Below, one piece after another: positions 17,162-27,486 of a stretch of DNA of 56,785 bases (positions are counted from its first letter, which is position 1; each line of letters begins with the position of its first letter). The position numbers and the translations under genes were made by a program. Where the stretch lies: contig NZ_RJLM01000019.1 of assembly GCF_004104355.1 (NCBI RefSeq), positions 1 to 56,785 on the forward strand, read 5' to 3'. The notes beneath the pieces were generated by a model. It was given only the letters and a program-made list of their open reading frames with translations. It made no database searches and was not told the origin of the DNA. Source of the stretch: Photobacterium chitinilyticum. Its GTDB lineage: Bacteria; Pseudomonadota; Gammaproteobacteria; Enterobacterales; Vibrionaceae.

Positions 17162-18412
17162 TTAGCTTGTTGTGTCTTCCATCTGGGCGTTATCAACAAC
17201 GTGGTTTTCACCTAAATCATCAGGCAGGACCAGGTTCAGCAAGATGGCTACGATACCGCATAGGCTGACACCCTGCAGGCTGAATTCGCCGATGCCAAAC
17301 GCCATACCGCCAATACCGAATACCAGTGTTACTGCAACAATCACTAGGTTGCGGGCCTTATGGAGATCAACCTGATTTTTGATCAGAGTATTAAGGCCTA
17401 CTGTCGCGATAGATCCAAACAACAGGATCATGATCCCGCCCATAACCGGTACCGGGATGGTTTGTAAAGTTGCGCCAAGTTTACCGACGAAAGCCAATAT
17501 AAGCGCTGTGACCGCGCCCCAGGTCATAATGACAGGGTTAAATGCCTTGGTCAGCATGACGGCACCCGTAACTTCAGAGTAGGTGGTATTAGGTGGTGCG
17601 CCAAACAGTGAAGCGGCAATTGTAGCCACCCCGTCACCGGCCATTGTGCGGTGTAGACCTGGTTTTTTCAGGTAGTCTTTACCGGTGACATTCGAGATTG
17701 CCAGCATATCACCCACGTGCTCGACCGCCGGAGCAATCGCAACCGGGATCATGAACAAAACGGCGTTGATATTGAACTCAGGGAAAGTGAAGTTAGGAAG
17801 GGCTAGCCAACTAGCTTGAACCACAGGGGTGAAGTCGACTACGCCGAATCCCAAGCTTACAGAGTAACCCGCAACAATACCGCCCATAATCGGAACCAGT
17901 TTCAGGAAGCCTTTGGCAAACACGCTCAGTGCGATAGTCACAAGCAGAGAAATGCTCGAGATCCAAAGCGCCGCATCACCATTTATCAACTGAACAGCAC
18001 CGTCACCTGTTTTCCCTAAAGCCATGTTGACCGCTGCAGGGGCAAGACCAAGGCCTATAACCATGATCACCGGGCCAACGACAACAGGAGGAAGCAGCTT
18101 ATGGATAATGCCAACGCCGCGTACTTTTATCACCGCTCCCATGCAGATATACACAACACCGGCCATCATCAGGCCGCCCATGGTGCTTGCTATTCCCCAT
18201 GTTTGCACGCCATACATAATTGGAGCGATAAAAGCGAATGAAGAAGCGAGGAAGATCGGAACGGAACGTTTTGTGATGACTTGAAAGAGGAGGGTACCGA
18301 TACCTGCGCCGAAGAGCGCAACACTAGGATCTAGCCCAGTAAGTAACGGAACCAGAACCAACGCACCAAATGCGACGAATAGCATCTGTGCACCTTGCAG
18401 TACCTGCATCAT
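17162..18412 (-). CDS. uraA: Uracil permease (NCS2/UraA family)
   Basis: A 416-residue inner-membrane uracil:proton symporter with about 14 hydrophobic segments. NCS2 features include APAVEHVGDM, with the conserved Glu and His of the substrate site, and FGAPPNTTYSEVTGAV, typical of UraA. It works with upp, which lies convergently downstream and traps imported uracil as UMP. Confidence 0.93.
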   Translation of the reverse strand: MMQVLQGAQMLFVAFGALVLVPLLTGLDPSVALFGAGIGTLLFQVITKRSVPIFLASSFAFIAPIMYGVQTWGIASTMGGLMMAGVVYICMGAVIKVRGVGIIHKLLPPVVVGPVIMVIGLGLAPAAVNMALGKTGDGAVQLINGDAALWISSISLLVTIALSVFAKGFLKLVPIMGGIVAGYSVSLGFGVVDFTPVVQASWLALPNFTFPEFNINAVLFMIPVAIAPAVEHVGDMLAISNVTGKDYLKKPGLHRTMAGDGVATIAASLFGAPPNTTYSEVTGAVMLTKAFNPVIMTWGAVTALILAFVGKLGATLQTIPVPVMGGIMILLFGSIATVGLNTLIKNQVDLHKARNLVIVAVTLVFGIGGMAFGIGEFSLQGVSLCGIVAILLNLVLPDDLGENHVVDNAQMEDTTS

Positions 18413-18751
18413 TGTAGAATTCCACCCTGTCTGAAAAAAAAATCGCGCAATGCTATCACGGATGTAATCGGTTGCCTATCTGCTTTCTGTTGAAAAAACC
18501 ATTTGCAACGGCACCTGTCTGTTTTTGTGATCTCTCTCTGTAATTTTTGTAACGCTTGCATTTGGTGGTGGGTATAGGCTGAACTATTTGTGCATACATT
18601 CTATTGATAGATTGGCCGTTATAAACGAGTAGGGCTTAATGGGAGGTGCGGAAGCGATAGTCAATTGAAAAAATATCAGATAGTCTGGGGTTTTGTGGCA
18701 GTTGCAGTTGCCGATACTGGCTCGTTCATCTTATGATCGGGGAACAAATAA
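18413..18751. other. Intergenic region between uraA and the DUF2066 gene
   Basis: These 339 bases separate two divergent genes. I see a weak PurR-like half pattern (TAACGCTTGCATT, 18550-18562) that could belong to uraA, too degenerate to call. GGGG at 18739-18742 is the ribosome-binding site of the DUF2066 gene. No RNA gene or reliable promoter can be pointed out. Confidence 0.5.
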
Positions 18752-19972
18752 GTGATTAATGAGTTTTCTATGTTGCGTTTTGCTCTACTAATGTTTGCTT
18801 TCTTGGCATTGCCGCTTAAAGCTGCAACTGTAACCAACTTGTATCAGGCACAGGCTGTGTTACCAGACACAGATAAACAGTCTGAACAAAAAGCCCGTGT
18901 GGAAGCGCTGGAGCAGGTACTGATTAAAGTGTCAGGCCAGAGTGCAATTACTCAAAATGAAGTCATTCGTAAGGCTCTGGCAAACAGCAGTCCGTATGTT
19001 AGCCAGTTTGGCTACGGCAGTGAGAGTGGACAGCAGACGCTGGAGCTTACCTTCGACCAATCCCGGATCCGTAACCTGCTGACTCAGGCCAACGCAACAT
19101 TATGGAGTGAACAACGCCCGAGTGTGCTGGTCTGGATGGTGAACGATGCCAACCGTAATCGTGACATTATCTGGGATCAGTCAGGCAATAGTTTCGAACC
19201 ACAGCTAAAAAAAGCGGCAGAGTCCCGCGGGGTTCCTGTTTTGATGCCGATCGGGGATTTCGAAGATGTCACGGCAATTAATATTCCTGACATATGGGGC
19301 GGTTTCGTGCAGCCGATTGCTGGTGCGAGTGTTCGTTATCAGCCTGATGCCGTACTGGTTGTTCGAGTTCGTCAACTGGCCGATGAGAATGTGCAGGTGG
19401 GCTGGCAGTTATTTGCTGATGAGCCTGAGTACCTAGTTTCTTCCCAAACAGCCCCAGCAGAAGGCCGAGCATCAGGAGCCTCGGCTGAGGCGCTTACAGA
19501 CATGATGAACCAGGTGGCAGATCTCCTTGCTGGCAAATATGCTGTGCAGTTAGGAGGAGCCAGCGAGGGGGAATTTTCGATTCAGGTTGCCAATATTCAG
19601 TCGACAGAAGATTTTTTTGCTCTTGAGCGTTTGCTGACCAATCTGACTTCAGTTGCTTCGGTTAATGCCAGCAAGCTAAAAGGAGATAGGGTGCTTTTTG
19701 ATGTGAACCTACTGAGCTCTGAAACGGCATTTAAACGAGAACTAGGCCAGGATCGCCGTTTGGCATTGCAACCGGCCGATAACGGCTATACGGTTCTTGC
19801 TGATACTGATGGTGAGATAGCAGAGACAACTGAGCCGCAAGATAGCCGTGTTGATGAGCTACAGTATAATGCCGAGCCGGAAGCCGGCGCTCAGCAATCA
19901 CAGGCTGTTGATGTGACAGCAACAATGACTCCGGCACTCAGCCAGGTTAATCAGTATTACTGGCAGCCTTAA
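18752..19972 (+). CDS. DUF2066 domain-containing exported protein
   Basis: 406 residues from GTG 18752, which has GGGG nine bases ahead; ATG 18770 would begin directly at the signal peptide (MLRFALLMFAFLALPLKA) but has no ribosome-binding site. The mature part matches DUF2066, periplasmic proteins of unknown function in vibrios and relatives, with the repeated motif EALEQVLIKVSGQ near its start. The last 60 residues are Glu-, Gln- and Ala-rich and probably disordered. A strong terminator follows. Confidence 0.82.
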   Translation: MINEFSMLRFALLMFAFLALPLKAATVTNLYQAQAVLPDTDKQSEQKARVEALEQVLIKVSGQSAITQNEVIRKALANSSPYVSQFGYGSESGQQTLELTFDQSRIRNLLTQANATLWSEQRPSVLVWMVNDANRNRDIIWDQSGNSFEPQLKKAAESRGVPVLMPIGDFEDVTAINIPDIWGGFVQPIAGASVRYQPDAVLVVRVRQLADENVQVGWQLFADEPEYLVSSQTAPAEGRASGASAEALTDMMNQVADLLAGKYAVQLGGASEGEFSIQVANIQSTEDFFALERLLTNLTSVASVNASKLKGDRVLFDVNLLSSETAFKRELGQDRRLALQPADNGYTVLADTDGEIAETTEPQDSRVDELQYNAEPEAGAQQSQAVDVTATMTPALSQVNQYYWQP

Positions 19973-20012
19973 ACCCTAACCAATTGTACTGGTTAGTGTC
20001 ATAAATTGATGA

Positions 20013-20042
20013 AATGCGGTGGTCTTCCCACCGCATTTTTTT
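20013..20042 (+). terminator. Terminator of the DUF2066 gene
   Basis: A 10-bp perfect stem, AATGCGGTGG with CCACCGCATT, has a five-base loop and ends in seven T. Confidence 0.9.
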
Positions 20043-20096
20043 GTTTGTATCAGCTGAGTATCCAGATGGCTAACTTCCCAGAAAATCAGATAGAAC

Positions 20097-20525
20097 CTAT
20101 TTGTTATCTTCGTGTGTTTCTTTTTCTTCCTTTTCAACCTGTGACAGCTTCTTCAGCTTGATACCCAGCTCTCTGCCTCTGTGACGGGCAAAGAGAATAT
20201 TGGCAACAAATGCACAGGATGCTAGTCCCAGCTCGACTAAGGCCAGCAGGCGTTCGCCGCCATCGACCCAGAGGATAGTCAGTGCATGGAGGAAATAGAA
20301 CATCAGGATAAAATTGGCCCATGCATGGGTATAGGGGCGGCCCTCCAGGATCCCTTTGAGCGGAAGGAGCATCGGTAAGATCCACATACCGGCAACGACG
20401 AGGTTATTCAGGTGGGGGTGAGGAGAAAGCGTACTTTGCCACAAGCCAACCCACAGGATCAAAGACAGGTTGGCAATTAAGGCGGAGTAGCGCAAATTCT
20501 GAGTCGACTTGCTCATTGCTTTCAT
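20097..20525 (-). CDS. DUF2069 domain-containing membrane protein
   Basis: 142 residues with four hydrophobic segments (about 14-32, 38-55, 66-85 and 90-110) and a charged C-terminal tail. It matches DUF2069, small inner-membrane proteins of unknown function. AAGGA seven bases ahead supports the ATG at 20525. It follows the wrbA-like gene by 15 bases and is the last gene of an arsC-wrbA-DUF2069 operon. This grouping recurs in vibrios as far as I recall. Confidence 0.8.
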   Translation of the reverse strand: MKAMSKSTQNLRYSALIANLSLILWVGLWQSTLSPHPHLNNLVVAGMWILPMLLPLKGILEGRPYTHAWANFILMFYFLHALTILWVDGGERLLALVELGLASCAFVANILFARHRGRELGIKLKKLSQVEKEEKETHEDNK

Positions 20526-20540
20526 ACGGTTGTCCTTAAC

Positions 20541-21475
<935 letters not shown>

Positions 21476-21610
21476 GGTTTCTCCCAATGAATATTTTCCC
21501 ATTTGCTTTTCGCCTGAGTGAGCTGCCAGGTTAGCAGAATGGGGAATAAATGTTGCAGTCCTATTGTAGAGGAACTGCAACCTGGAAGAAAAGCGAAGAT
21601 CGTAACAGGA

Positions 21611-23065
21611 TCAGAGATTTGAGACGCGAGCGCGTGCAAGACGCAGTTGGTCTATCCGGGCGTCATAGCGAGCTTGATCCAGTGAGTCCACCTCGACCAA
21701 CTGACTGGCCTGAATACAATGTTGAATAGCTTTGTCCCATTGGCCACGGAGAGCCATTAGCTCGGCACGTGATGCCAGTTCCGCATCTCGTCGGCCACTG
21801 TCTGCATAGGCCTGAGCCAATAAGTGCCAGCCATTGGTATCATCGGTATTGTCATAGGTATAACGTGTCAGGATTGAAATGCTTTCGGCATTACGGCCTG
21901 CCTCTTGGAGCGCATGGGCGAGATTGAGGCGCAGTACCTTATGATTTGGGTTATCTTTTAAGGCTGTTTCGAGGCGCGCTATTGCCTGATCATAGTTTTT
22001 CTCGTACAGATCAAGATCAGTGGCAGAATCGATATAGAATCGGTTGTTCGGCTCCGCCGCCAACAGAGGATCCAGCAGTTCATGCGCCTGTTTGTATTTA
22101 CCTGAATCAATATAGACCAGGGACTTGCCGTAGTTGAGTGCTTTTTTTTGTAAATCGTTGGCTTTCTTCAGCTGGCGGTTAAACCAGTCTAACGCAGCAT
22201 CGCTGTCGATACCTGCATAGCGAGCCACAATCCGTGCCCGTGCAAGCTGGTAGCGTTCCGAGGTATTGAGCCGTTTGACTGGGTACTGGCTGGCTCGGCT
22301 GCGGGTATCTGAAATGCGTGACTCAGGTAGCGGGTGAGTCAGGAGCATTGCCGGTGGTGTGCTGGCGTAGCGGTACTGATCGGCGAGGCGACCAAAGAAA
22401 CGAGGCATGGCCTGGACGTTAAAGCCTGATTTCGCCAAGGTGGTAATACCGATGCGATCGGCTTCTTTTTCGTTGCTGCGGGTATAGTTGATCTGGCCTT
22501 GTGCCGAAGCTGCAGTTGTCGCATGAATTGCGGCTATCCCGGCTTCTGGTGAGGCAATGGCCAGCATCAGGGAACCGATCAGTGCTGCCATGGTTGCCGG
22601 AGATTTCTTGGCCTGATCTTCCATGCTTCGTGCGAGGTGACGTTGGGTGATATGGGCAATTTCGTGGGCGACTACTGAAGCCAGCTCACTTTCTGTCTTC
22701 GCGTGCAGAAACAGTCCGCTATGGATGGCAACATGGCCACCAAAGAAAGCAAAGGCGTTGATTTCACGGTTCTGGATCATGAAAAAGTTAAACGGCGTTC
22801 GCACGTCACTGGCATTGGCTACCAGACGGTGGCCAAGGTCTTGGACGTATTCCGAGAGTAACGGGTCGCTGATCACCGGCATGCTGGCACGCAGCATTCG
22901 CATGTAGGCGTCACCGTATTCGATTTCTTTTTCAATTGTCAGCGTGGATGCCGCTGTTGTGCCTATTTCCGGCAGAGCGTTGAAGTTATCAGCTTGGGCC
23001 GTAAAGCTCGTGCTTAGCAAGGCGCTGACTAAAAGATAGGTTGGAGCTTTGGCAAATCGAAACAT
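21611..23065 (-). CDS. bepA: BepA (YfgC) periplasmic M48 metalloprotease and chaperone with TPR repeats
   Basis: 484 residues with a signal peptide ending about residue 25 (SFTAQA). The zinc motif HEIAH is at 134-138 with the third ligand in NEKEADRIG. The C-terminal half (about 300-480) forms TPR helices. BepA assists LptD assembly at the Bam complex and degrades stalled outer-membrane proteins. The upstream neighbour across a divergent region is a TusA-like gene followed by perM, which E. coli also keeps beside bepA. Confidence 0.95.
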   Translation of the reverse strand: MFRFAKAPTYLLVSALLSTSFTAQADNFNALPEIGTTAASTLTIEKEIEYGDAYMRMLRASMPVISDPLLSEYVQDLGHRLVANASDVRTPFNFFMIQNREINAFAFFGGHVAIHSGLFLHAKTESELASVVAHEIAHITQRHLARSMEDQAKKSPATMAALIGSLMLAIASPEAGIAAIHATTAASAQGQINYTRSNEKEADRIGITTLAKSGFNVQAMPRFFGRLADQYRYASTPPAMLLTHPLPESRISDTRSRASQYPVKRLNTSERYQLARARIVARYAGIDSDAALDWFNRQLKKANDLQKKALNYGKSLVYIDSGKYKQAHELLDPLLAAEPNNRFYIDSATDLDLYEKNYDQAIARLETALKDNPNHKVLRLNLAHALQEAGRNAESISILTRYTYDNTDDTNGWHLLAQAYADSGRRDAELASRAELMALRGQWDKAIQHCIQASQLVEVDSLDQARYDARIDQLRLARARVSNL

Positions 23066-23237
23066 GTTAATAATACAACCGCCTGTCTAAAATAGGTTCC
23101 TTTCCTGTCTGGCCGATTTCAAATGCCTATTGAAATAGCTAAATCATTCCTGAACAGGTATAAATTACAGGAAATAAGACAACGAAACCTACAACTGGTT
23201 TCTTTTTTGTCGCACCGATGTAATTTACAATACTCTG

Positions 23238-23492
23238 ATGGATAATAACTGTCAGTATACCGGAATGGAAATCCCATCGCTCAATTTGACTTTAGAACGT
23301 TGCCCTATGGCACTTTTATTGGCCAAGCGAGCAACCAAAGGGCTGTGTTCCGGTCAGCGTTTGAAAATTCATCTCTCTGACGAAGGTGCCAGACAAGATA
23401 TCCCCCGTTACCTGTTAAACCATGGGTTTAATATTGAAGAGCAGGCTGATTGTCAGCAAGAGCTCGTAATTATCGTGACCAAAAGGCAGTAA
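23238..23492 (+). CDS. TusA-family (SirA-like) sulfurtransferase-like protein
   Basis: 84 residues with the family Cys-Pro pair in LERCPMALLLAK (C22-P23) and the beta-strand motif LKIHLSD. TusA relatives carry persulfide sulfur on that Cys. The gene ends seven bases before perM, so the two are probably one operon. The start is uncertain: ATG 23238 has no clear ribosome-binding site, and ATG 23265 (MEIPSLNL) is an alternative with CCGGA nearby. Confidence 0.8.
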   Translation: MDNNCQYTGMEIPSLNLTLERCPMALLLAKRATKGLCSGQRLKIHLSDEGARQDIPRYLLNHGFNIEEQADCQQELVIIVTKRQ

Positions 23493-23499
23493 AGATTTT

Positions 23500-24573
23500 A
23501 TGCTGGATATGCTAAATCGCTGGTATCAGCGAAGATTTTCAGACCCCCATGCAGTGAGCCTCGTTGCCATTTTATTAGTTGGTTTTCTGACCATTTATTT
23601 TTTTGGTAACCTGATTGCACCGCTGCTGGTGGCAATTGTTTTGGCGTATCTGCTGGAATGGCCGGTTATGAGGTTAACCCGGCTAGGGTTACCGCGTTCG
23701 TTATCTGTGATGGTGGTTTTGTTGCTCTTTGTCGGATTGATGGTCATGGCCGTCTTTGGCCTAGTTCCGACTATCTGGCATCAGGTCGGAAATCTGATTT
23801 CCGATGTGCCTAATATGTTCAATGGTTTGCAGCAATATGTTTCTAGCCTGCCAGAACGTTATCCCGATTTTGTCCAGCCGCATCAGGTCGGCACCTTTAT
23901 GAACACCCTGCGGGAGAATGTTCTGGGTATGGGTGAAAGTGTGGTCAAGGGTTCCCTTGCATCGCTAGTTAGTCTGGCAACTCTGGCTGTTTATCTAATC
24001 CTGGTCCCTTTGCTGGTCTTTTTCCTGCTAAAGGACAAAGAGGAAATGCTAGAAACCATGAGCGGCCTGCTGCCGAAGAACCGCCGTCTGGCCAGCAAGG
24101 TTGGCGTTGAGATGAATCAGCAGATCTCAAACTATATCCGTGGCAAGGTTACGGAGATCTTCATAGTGGGTATTGCGAGCTATGTTACCTTTGCGGTGAT
24201 GGATCTTCGCTATGCCGTGTTGCTGGGTGTATTGGTTGGCTTTTCGGTACTGATCCCCTATATCGGGGCGGCCGCCGTAACGTTGCCTGTCGCGATGGTC
24301 GGTTTGTTCCAGTGGGGGATCAGCCCTGATTTCTGGTGGTTGCTGGTGGCCTACGGCATTATTCAGGCGTTAGATGGTAATGTGCTGGTTCCTATCCTGT
24401 TTTCTGAAGCCGTAAACTTACATCCGGTTGCAATCATTGTTGCCGTACTGGTCTTTGGTGGCTTGTGGGGGTTCTGGGGCGTATTCTTTGCTATTCCGCT
24501 GGCCACGCTGGTCAAGGCGGTTTGGAATGCTTTGCCGTCCAGTAGCTTGGATGATGAACACGTAACAGAGTAA
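23500..24573 (+). CDS. perM: AI-2E family transporter (PerM-like permease)
   Basis: 357 residues with about eight membrane segments and the family motifs LIPYIGAAAVTLPVA and YGIIQALDGNVLVP. Members include exporters of autoinducer-2 and Na+/H+ antiporters; the E. coli homologue beside bepA is PerM, of poorly known role. It follows the TusA-like gene by seven bases and ends at a bidirectional terminator shared with the Feo cassette. Confidence 0.88.
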   Translation: MLDMLNRWYQRRFSDPHAVSLVAILLVGFLTIYFFGNLIAPLLVAIVLAYLLEWPVMRLTRLGLPRSLSVMVVLLLFVGLMVMAVFGLVPTIWHQVGNLISDVPNMFNGLQQYVSSLPERYPDFVQPHQVGTFMNTLRENVLGMGESVVKGSLASLVSLATLAVYLILVPLLVFFLLKDKEEMLETMSGLLPKNRRLASKVGVEMNQQISNYIRGKVTEIFIVGIASYVTFAVMDLRYAVLLGVLVGFSVLIPYIGAAAVTLPVAMVGLFQWGISPDFWWLLVAYGIIQALDGNVLVPILFSEAVNLHPVAIIVAVLVFGGLWGFWGVFFAIPLATLVKAVWNALPSSSLDDEHVTE

Positions 24574-24626
24574 TTGTGCGGCTGTGATAAACCATGGCTG
24601 AACAGTGACTTAACCGGTAAGATAGA

Positions 24627-24661
24627 AAAAATGCCAGTCAGTTTAGCTGACTGGCATTTTT
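24627..24661. terminator. Bidirectional terminator between perM and the feo operon
   Basis: An 11-bp perfect stem, ATGCCAGTCAG with CTGACTGGCAT, is extended by AAAA/TTTT with a five-base loop. It stands three bases past the stop codon of the Cys-rich feo gene and 54 bases after perM. Confidence 0.9.
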
Positions 24662-24663
24662 GT

Positions 24664-24909
24664 TTATTCTTTTGTGGTTAACTTGGCCTTCTTCCCGGCG
24701 ATTGTGCCTATCTGTTGGCATTGCGGCTGCCGGGCTGTTTTGCCGCAGCGGTTGCACCCGTCACAGCGCCCTTTGTTTTTCCATAGCTTTATGTAGAGAT
24801 AATACAGTGCAATGATGATAACAAGGCTCACGACAGCAATATCTACCCAGCCGGTGGGTGCGTTGAGATCAGGTAGTGCTGCTACCGTTGGCGCTGTATT
24901 TGTCGTCAT
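24664..24909 (-). CDS. FeoB-associated Cys-rich membrane protein
   Basis: 81 residues: an N-terminal extracytoplasmic stretch, one membrane helix (about 22-40, VDIAVVSLVIIIALYYLYI), then a basic, Cys-rich cytoplasmic tail with CDGCNRC and a further Cys. This architecture matches the FeoB-associated Cys-rich family that stands in for FeoC in some Feo operons. Its ATG overlaps the feoB stop by one base (TGATG). The cysteines could bind iron or a cluster; a role in tuning FeoB is inferred. Confidence 0.85.
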   Translation of the reverse strand: MTTNTAPTVAALPDLNAPTGWVDIAVVSLVIIIALYYLYIKLWKNKGRCDGCNRCGKTARQPQCQQIGTIAGKKAKLTTKE

Positions 24910-27464
24910 CAGAGTGCTCCATGATTATCATGTGAGATCGGTTGAATTGTTGGATGCTGTTTGCGCCGGAGAGCCGGGTACAGCCCGACGATAAGCAATA
25001 GGGTGAGGCCGGTGAAGTAGACGCCGCTCATCATTGCAATGCCGGATATATCCAGGGCCAGGCCAAGGCTATAGGCTGCACTCGCAACGCCCAGCCCCAG
25101 GGCCGTAGGAAATACCAGAGCCAGCACCATCCAGCGATATTGCCCGGTCTGGACACGAACCATAATCATGGTTGCCAGGCATGGCGGATACAGGGCAAAG
25201 AATAGGATCATCGCAACCGCCGTCAGGGATGTGAGGTTGTTACTTTGATTGCCCATACGTTCTTCAAGGGTGGTATTTTGGTCATCTTCCTGCTGGAACA
25301 ACACCCCCAGTGTCGCCACACTGCTTTCTCTTGCTGCAAAAGATGAAAGCAGAGCCACGTTAATTTTCCAGTCGAAGCCAGCAAACTGGGTGACAGGTTC
25401 CAGCGAGCGACCGATAGAGCCCAGCAAAGAATGGCTTAACCGTTCTTCTTTGATTTCCCTGCGGATTGATTTACGCGCACTGGCCAATTTTCGCAATGCT
25501 CGGTTGGCCTTTTTCGCCAGCTTGTCGCCTTTGGGGGCTTTAACAAACGGGAATAATCCAGGGTCTCGTTGCTTAAATGTTTCATTTACCGCTTTGGAAG
25601 CGGCAGCTCCCTTGGCGTTGAGCTTGGCGCGCTTGAAGTCATTGTAATAATTCATCAGCGAGACCAGTTGCTCACCCTGGGCAAGCTCAAGGTAAGGGTT
25701 ATCATTCATCGCCTTGTTAAAGCGATTAATCGCCTGTTCGGAACGCTGCTGATAGAACGCTGTTCGTTCATCAGGCAGGCCGGGGTATTGCAGCAGGGTG
25801 AAAATTATCACGGAAACAGCAACAACAATGGTGCCGACCTTCTTGATATAGATCCAAGTACGTTCGACAGAGCGGGTCAGAACTGCTCTGATCGTGGGCA
25901 AGTTATAGCGTGGAAGCTCTATGACAAACGGGGCACTCTCTTCGCCACGCAGTACTGTAACAGAGAGCAGTTTTGCGACAAGCAAGGCGGCAATGATGGT
26001 CATGGTCGAGATATAGAACATCATCAATGCCTTGTCCTGCTCGAAAAAGATCCCTACCAGAAGGGTGTAAAGCGGTACCTTCGCCAAACAGTTCATAAAT
26101 GGCACTGTCAGGATGGTGGCCATTCTGGCCCGGTGATCAGGTATACCCTTGGTTGCCATAATTCCCGGAACCGCGCAGCCACCGGCGAAAACACCACTTA
26201 GGATCATCGGTAAGGTACTCTGACCGTGTAGACCGAACCGATGAAGTACCTTGTCGATCACGAAGGCGATTCGTGCCATATACCCAGAGTCTTCCAGAAT
26301 CGCTATCAGGGCAAACAGGATCATAAAAATCGGTACATAGTTCAGTAGGGTGTTGGCTGAATCGGCAATCCACAGGCCTAGCGACCGAGTGTAGGGATCA
26401 AACAGGAACCCGGCTTCCGGCAATAGTGCGGCGATCCATTCTCGCAGGCTTGCCAGATACGGCCAGGTGTAGTTGGTCAGCTTGTATCCTTGTACGATAG
26501 CTAGCTGGTAGATCAGAAATACCGTCAGGATCAGAAATACCGGAGCAAGAAATCGGTTCAGAACCAGCTTGTCAATCTGCTGTGACAGCGTTGGTCCCTG
26601 GCGTGGCGTGACGGTAAGTGCAGCGCTGAGCAGCGATTGGACAAAGGCTTCTCTCTGAGCGGCAATGTAGTCATTAATACTGGTTTCGTGTTGTTGCTCG
26701 AAAAGGGCACGCTGCTCCTTGGCCATGTTGCTCAGCGATGTCAGCTCAGCCTCTGGCAGTAGTTCCGCGAGTTTGCCAGTGATCTGGGTATCATTTTCCA
26801 GCAATTTGAGCTGTAGCCAGTGGTACGGCAGCTCGGTGATTTTTGTCATTAGCGGGAATAAAGCTGCATCCAGCTTAGCCATCGCTCCTGCCAGTGCCGG
26901 ATAGTACGGTAGATGCTGATGCCGGACGGAACTCCTATGGGTATCGGCGGCTGCCACCACCTTGCCCACCGTATGGGCCTGAATAATGTCGTAAAGCACC
27001 TCGCGTCCTTCTCCTTTTCTTCCTATCGTCGTGACGACGGGGATTGACAGGCGTTGGCTCAGGCAGTCGGTATCAATTTTAAGTCCTTGCTTATCGGCAA
27101 CATCCATCATGTTCAGGGTCAGCACGGTCGGGCATTCCATTTCCAGTAGCTGTACCGTTAAATGCAGTGAACGCTTCAAGTTGGCGGCATCCACCACATT
27201 GATGACCAGATCAGGGTTTTCAACGCAGAGAAAATCCCGGGCAACCCGTTCTTCGAGGGAAAATGACGACAAGCTGTAGGTGCCAGGCAGGTCAACCGCC
27301 TGATAGGACTGATTTTGGTAGCTAAAGTAGCCGTATTTTTTGTCGACGGTGACACCGGGGTAGTTCGCAATGTGCTGTCTGGCCCCGGTGAGCAGATTAA
27401 AAAGTGTCGATTTACCTGCATTTTGTTGACCGGAAAGGGCAATCAGCGGCGTTTTGTTTGTCAT
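24909..27464 (-). CDS. feoB: Ferrous iron transporter FeoB (enlarged form)
   Basis: An 851-residue inner-membrane Fe2+ transporter. The N-terminal GTPase has G1 GQQNAGKS (12-19), G3 DLPG (58-61) and G4 NMMD (118-121), followed by a helical spacer. The Gate domains and CFeoB core follow, with GGCAVPGIMATKG and PFMNCLAK. At about residues 565-680 there is a long Lys-, Arg- and Glu-rich insertion between membrane segments, which makes the protein roughly 80 to 90 residues longer than E. coli FeoB. It lies 22 bases after feoA and overlaps the Cys-rich gene. Confidence 0.95.
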   Translation of the reverse strand: MTNKTPLIALSGQQNAGKSTLFNLLTGARQHIANYPGVTVDKKYGYFSYQNQSYQAVDLPGTYSLSSFSLEERVARDFLCVENPDLVINVVDAANLKRSLHLTVQLLEMECPTVLTLNMMDVADKQGLKIDTDCLSQRLSIPVVTTIGRKGEGREVLYDIIQAHTVGKVVAAADTHRSSVRHQHLPYYPALAGAMAKLDAALFPLMTKITELPYHWLQLKLLENDTQITGKLAELLPEAELTSLSNMAKEQRALFEQQHETSINDYIAAQREAFVQSLLSAALTVTPRQGPTLSQQIDKLVLNRFLAPVFLILTVFLIYQLAIVQGYKLTNYTWPYLASLREWIAALLPEAGFLFDPYTRSLGLWIADSANTLLNYVPIFMILFALIAILEDSGYMARIAFVIDKVLHRFGLHGQSTLPMILSGVFAGGCAVPGIMATKGIPDHRARMATILTVPFMNCLAKVPLYTLLVGIFFEQDKALMMFYISTMTIIAALLVAKLLSVTVLRGEESAPFVIELPRYNLPTIRAVLTRSVERTWIYIKKVGTIVVAVSVIIFTLLQYPGLPDERTAFYQQRSEQAINRFNKAMNDNPYLELAQGEQLVSLMNYYNDFKRAKLNAKGAAASKAVNETFKQRDPGLFPFVKAPKGDKLAKKANRALRKLASARKSIRREIKEERLSHSLLGSIGRSLEPVTQFAGFDWKINVALLSSFAARESSVATLGVLFQQEDDQNTTLEERMGNQSNNLTSLTAVAMILFFALYPPCLATMIMVRVQTGQYRWMVLALVFPTALGLGVASAAYSLGLALDISGIAMMSGVYFTGLTLLLIVGLYPALRRKQHPTIQPISHDNHGAL

Positions 27465-27486
27465 TGTTATGTTCCTTTCTCCGGTA

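Noticed and set aside
18523-18541. A CRP site (TGTGATCTCTCTCTGTAA)
   Set aside because: The left half TGTGA is good, but the right half does not match TCACA.
18550-18562. A PurR-like site upstream of uraA
   Set aside because: Only part of the consensus is matched and the core is altered, so it is not better than chance in 339 bases.
25569-26201. A 210-codon open frame antisense to feoB
   Set aside because: No domain or ribosome-binding site; feoB on the other strand has full GTPase and membrane motifs.
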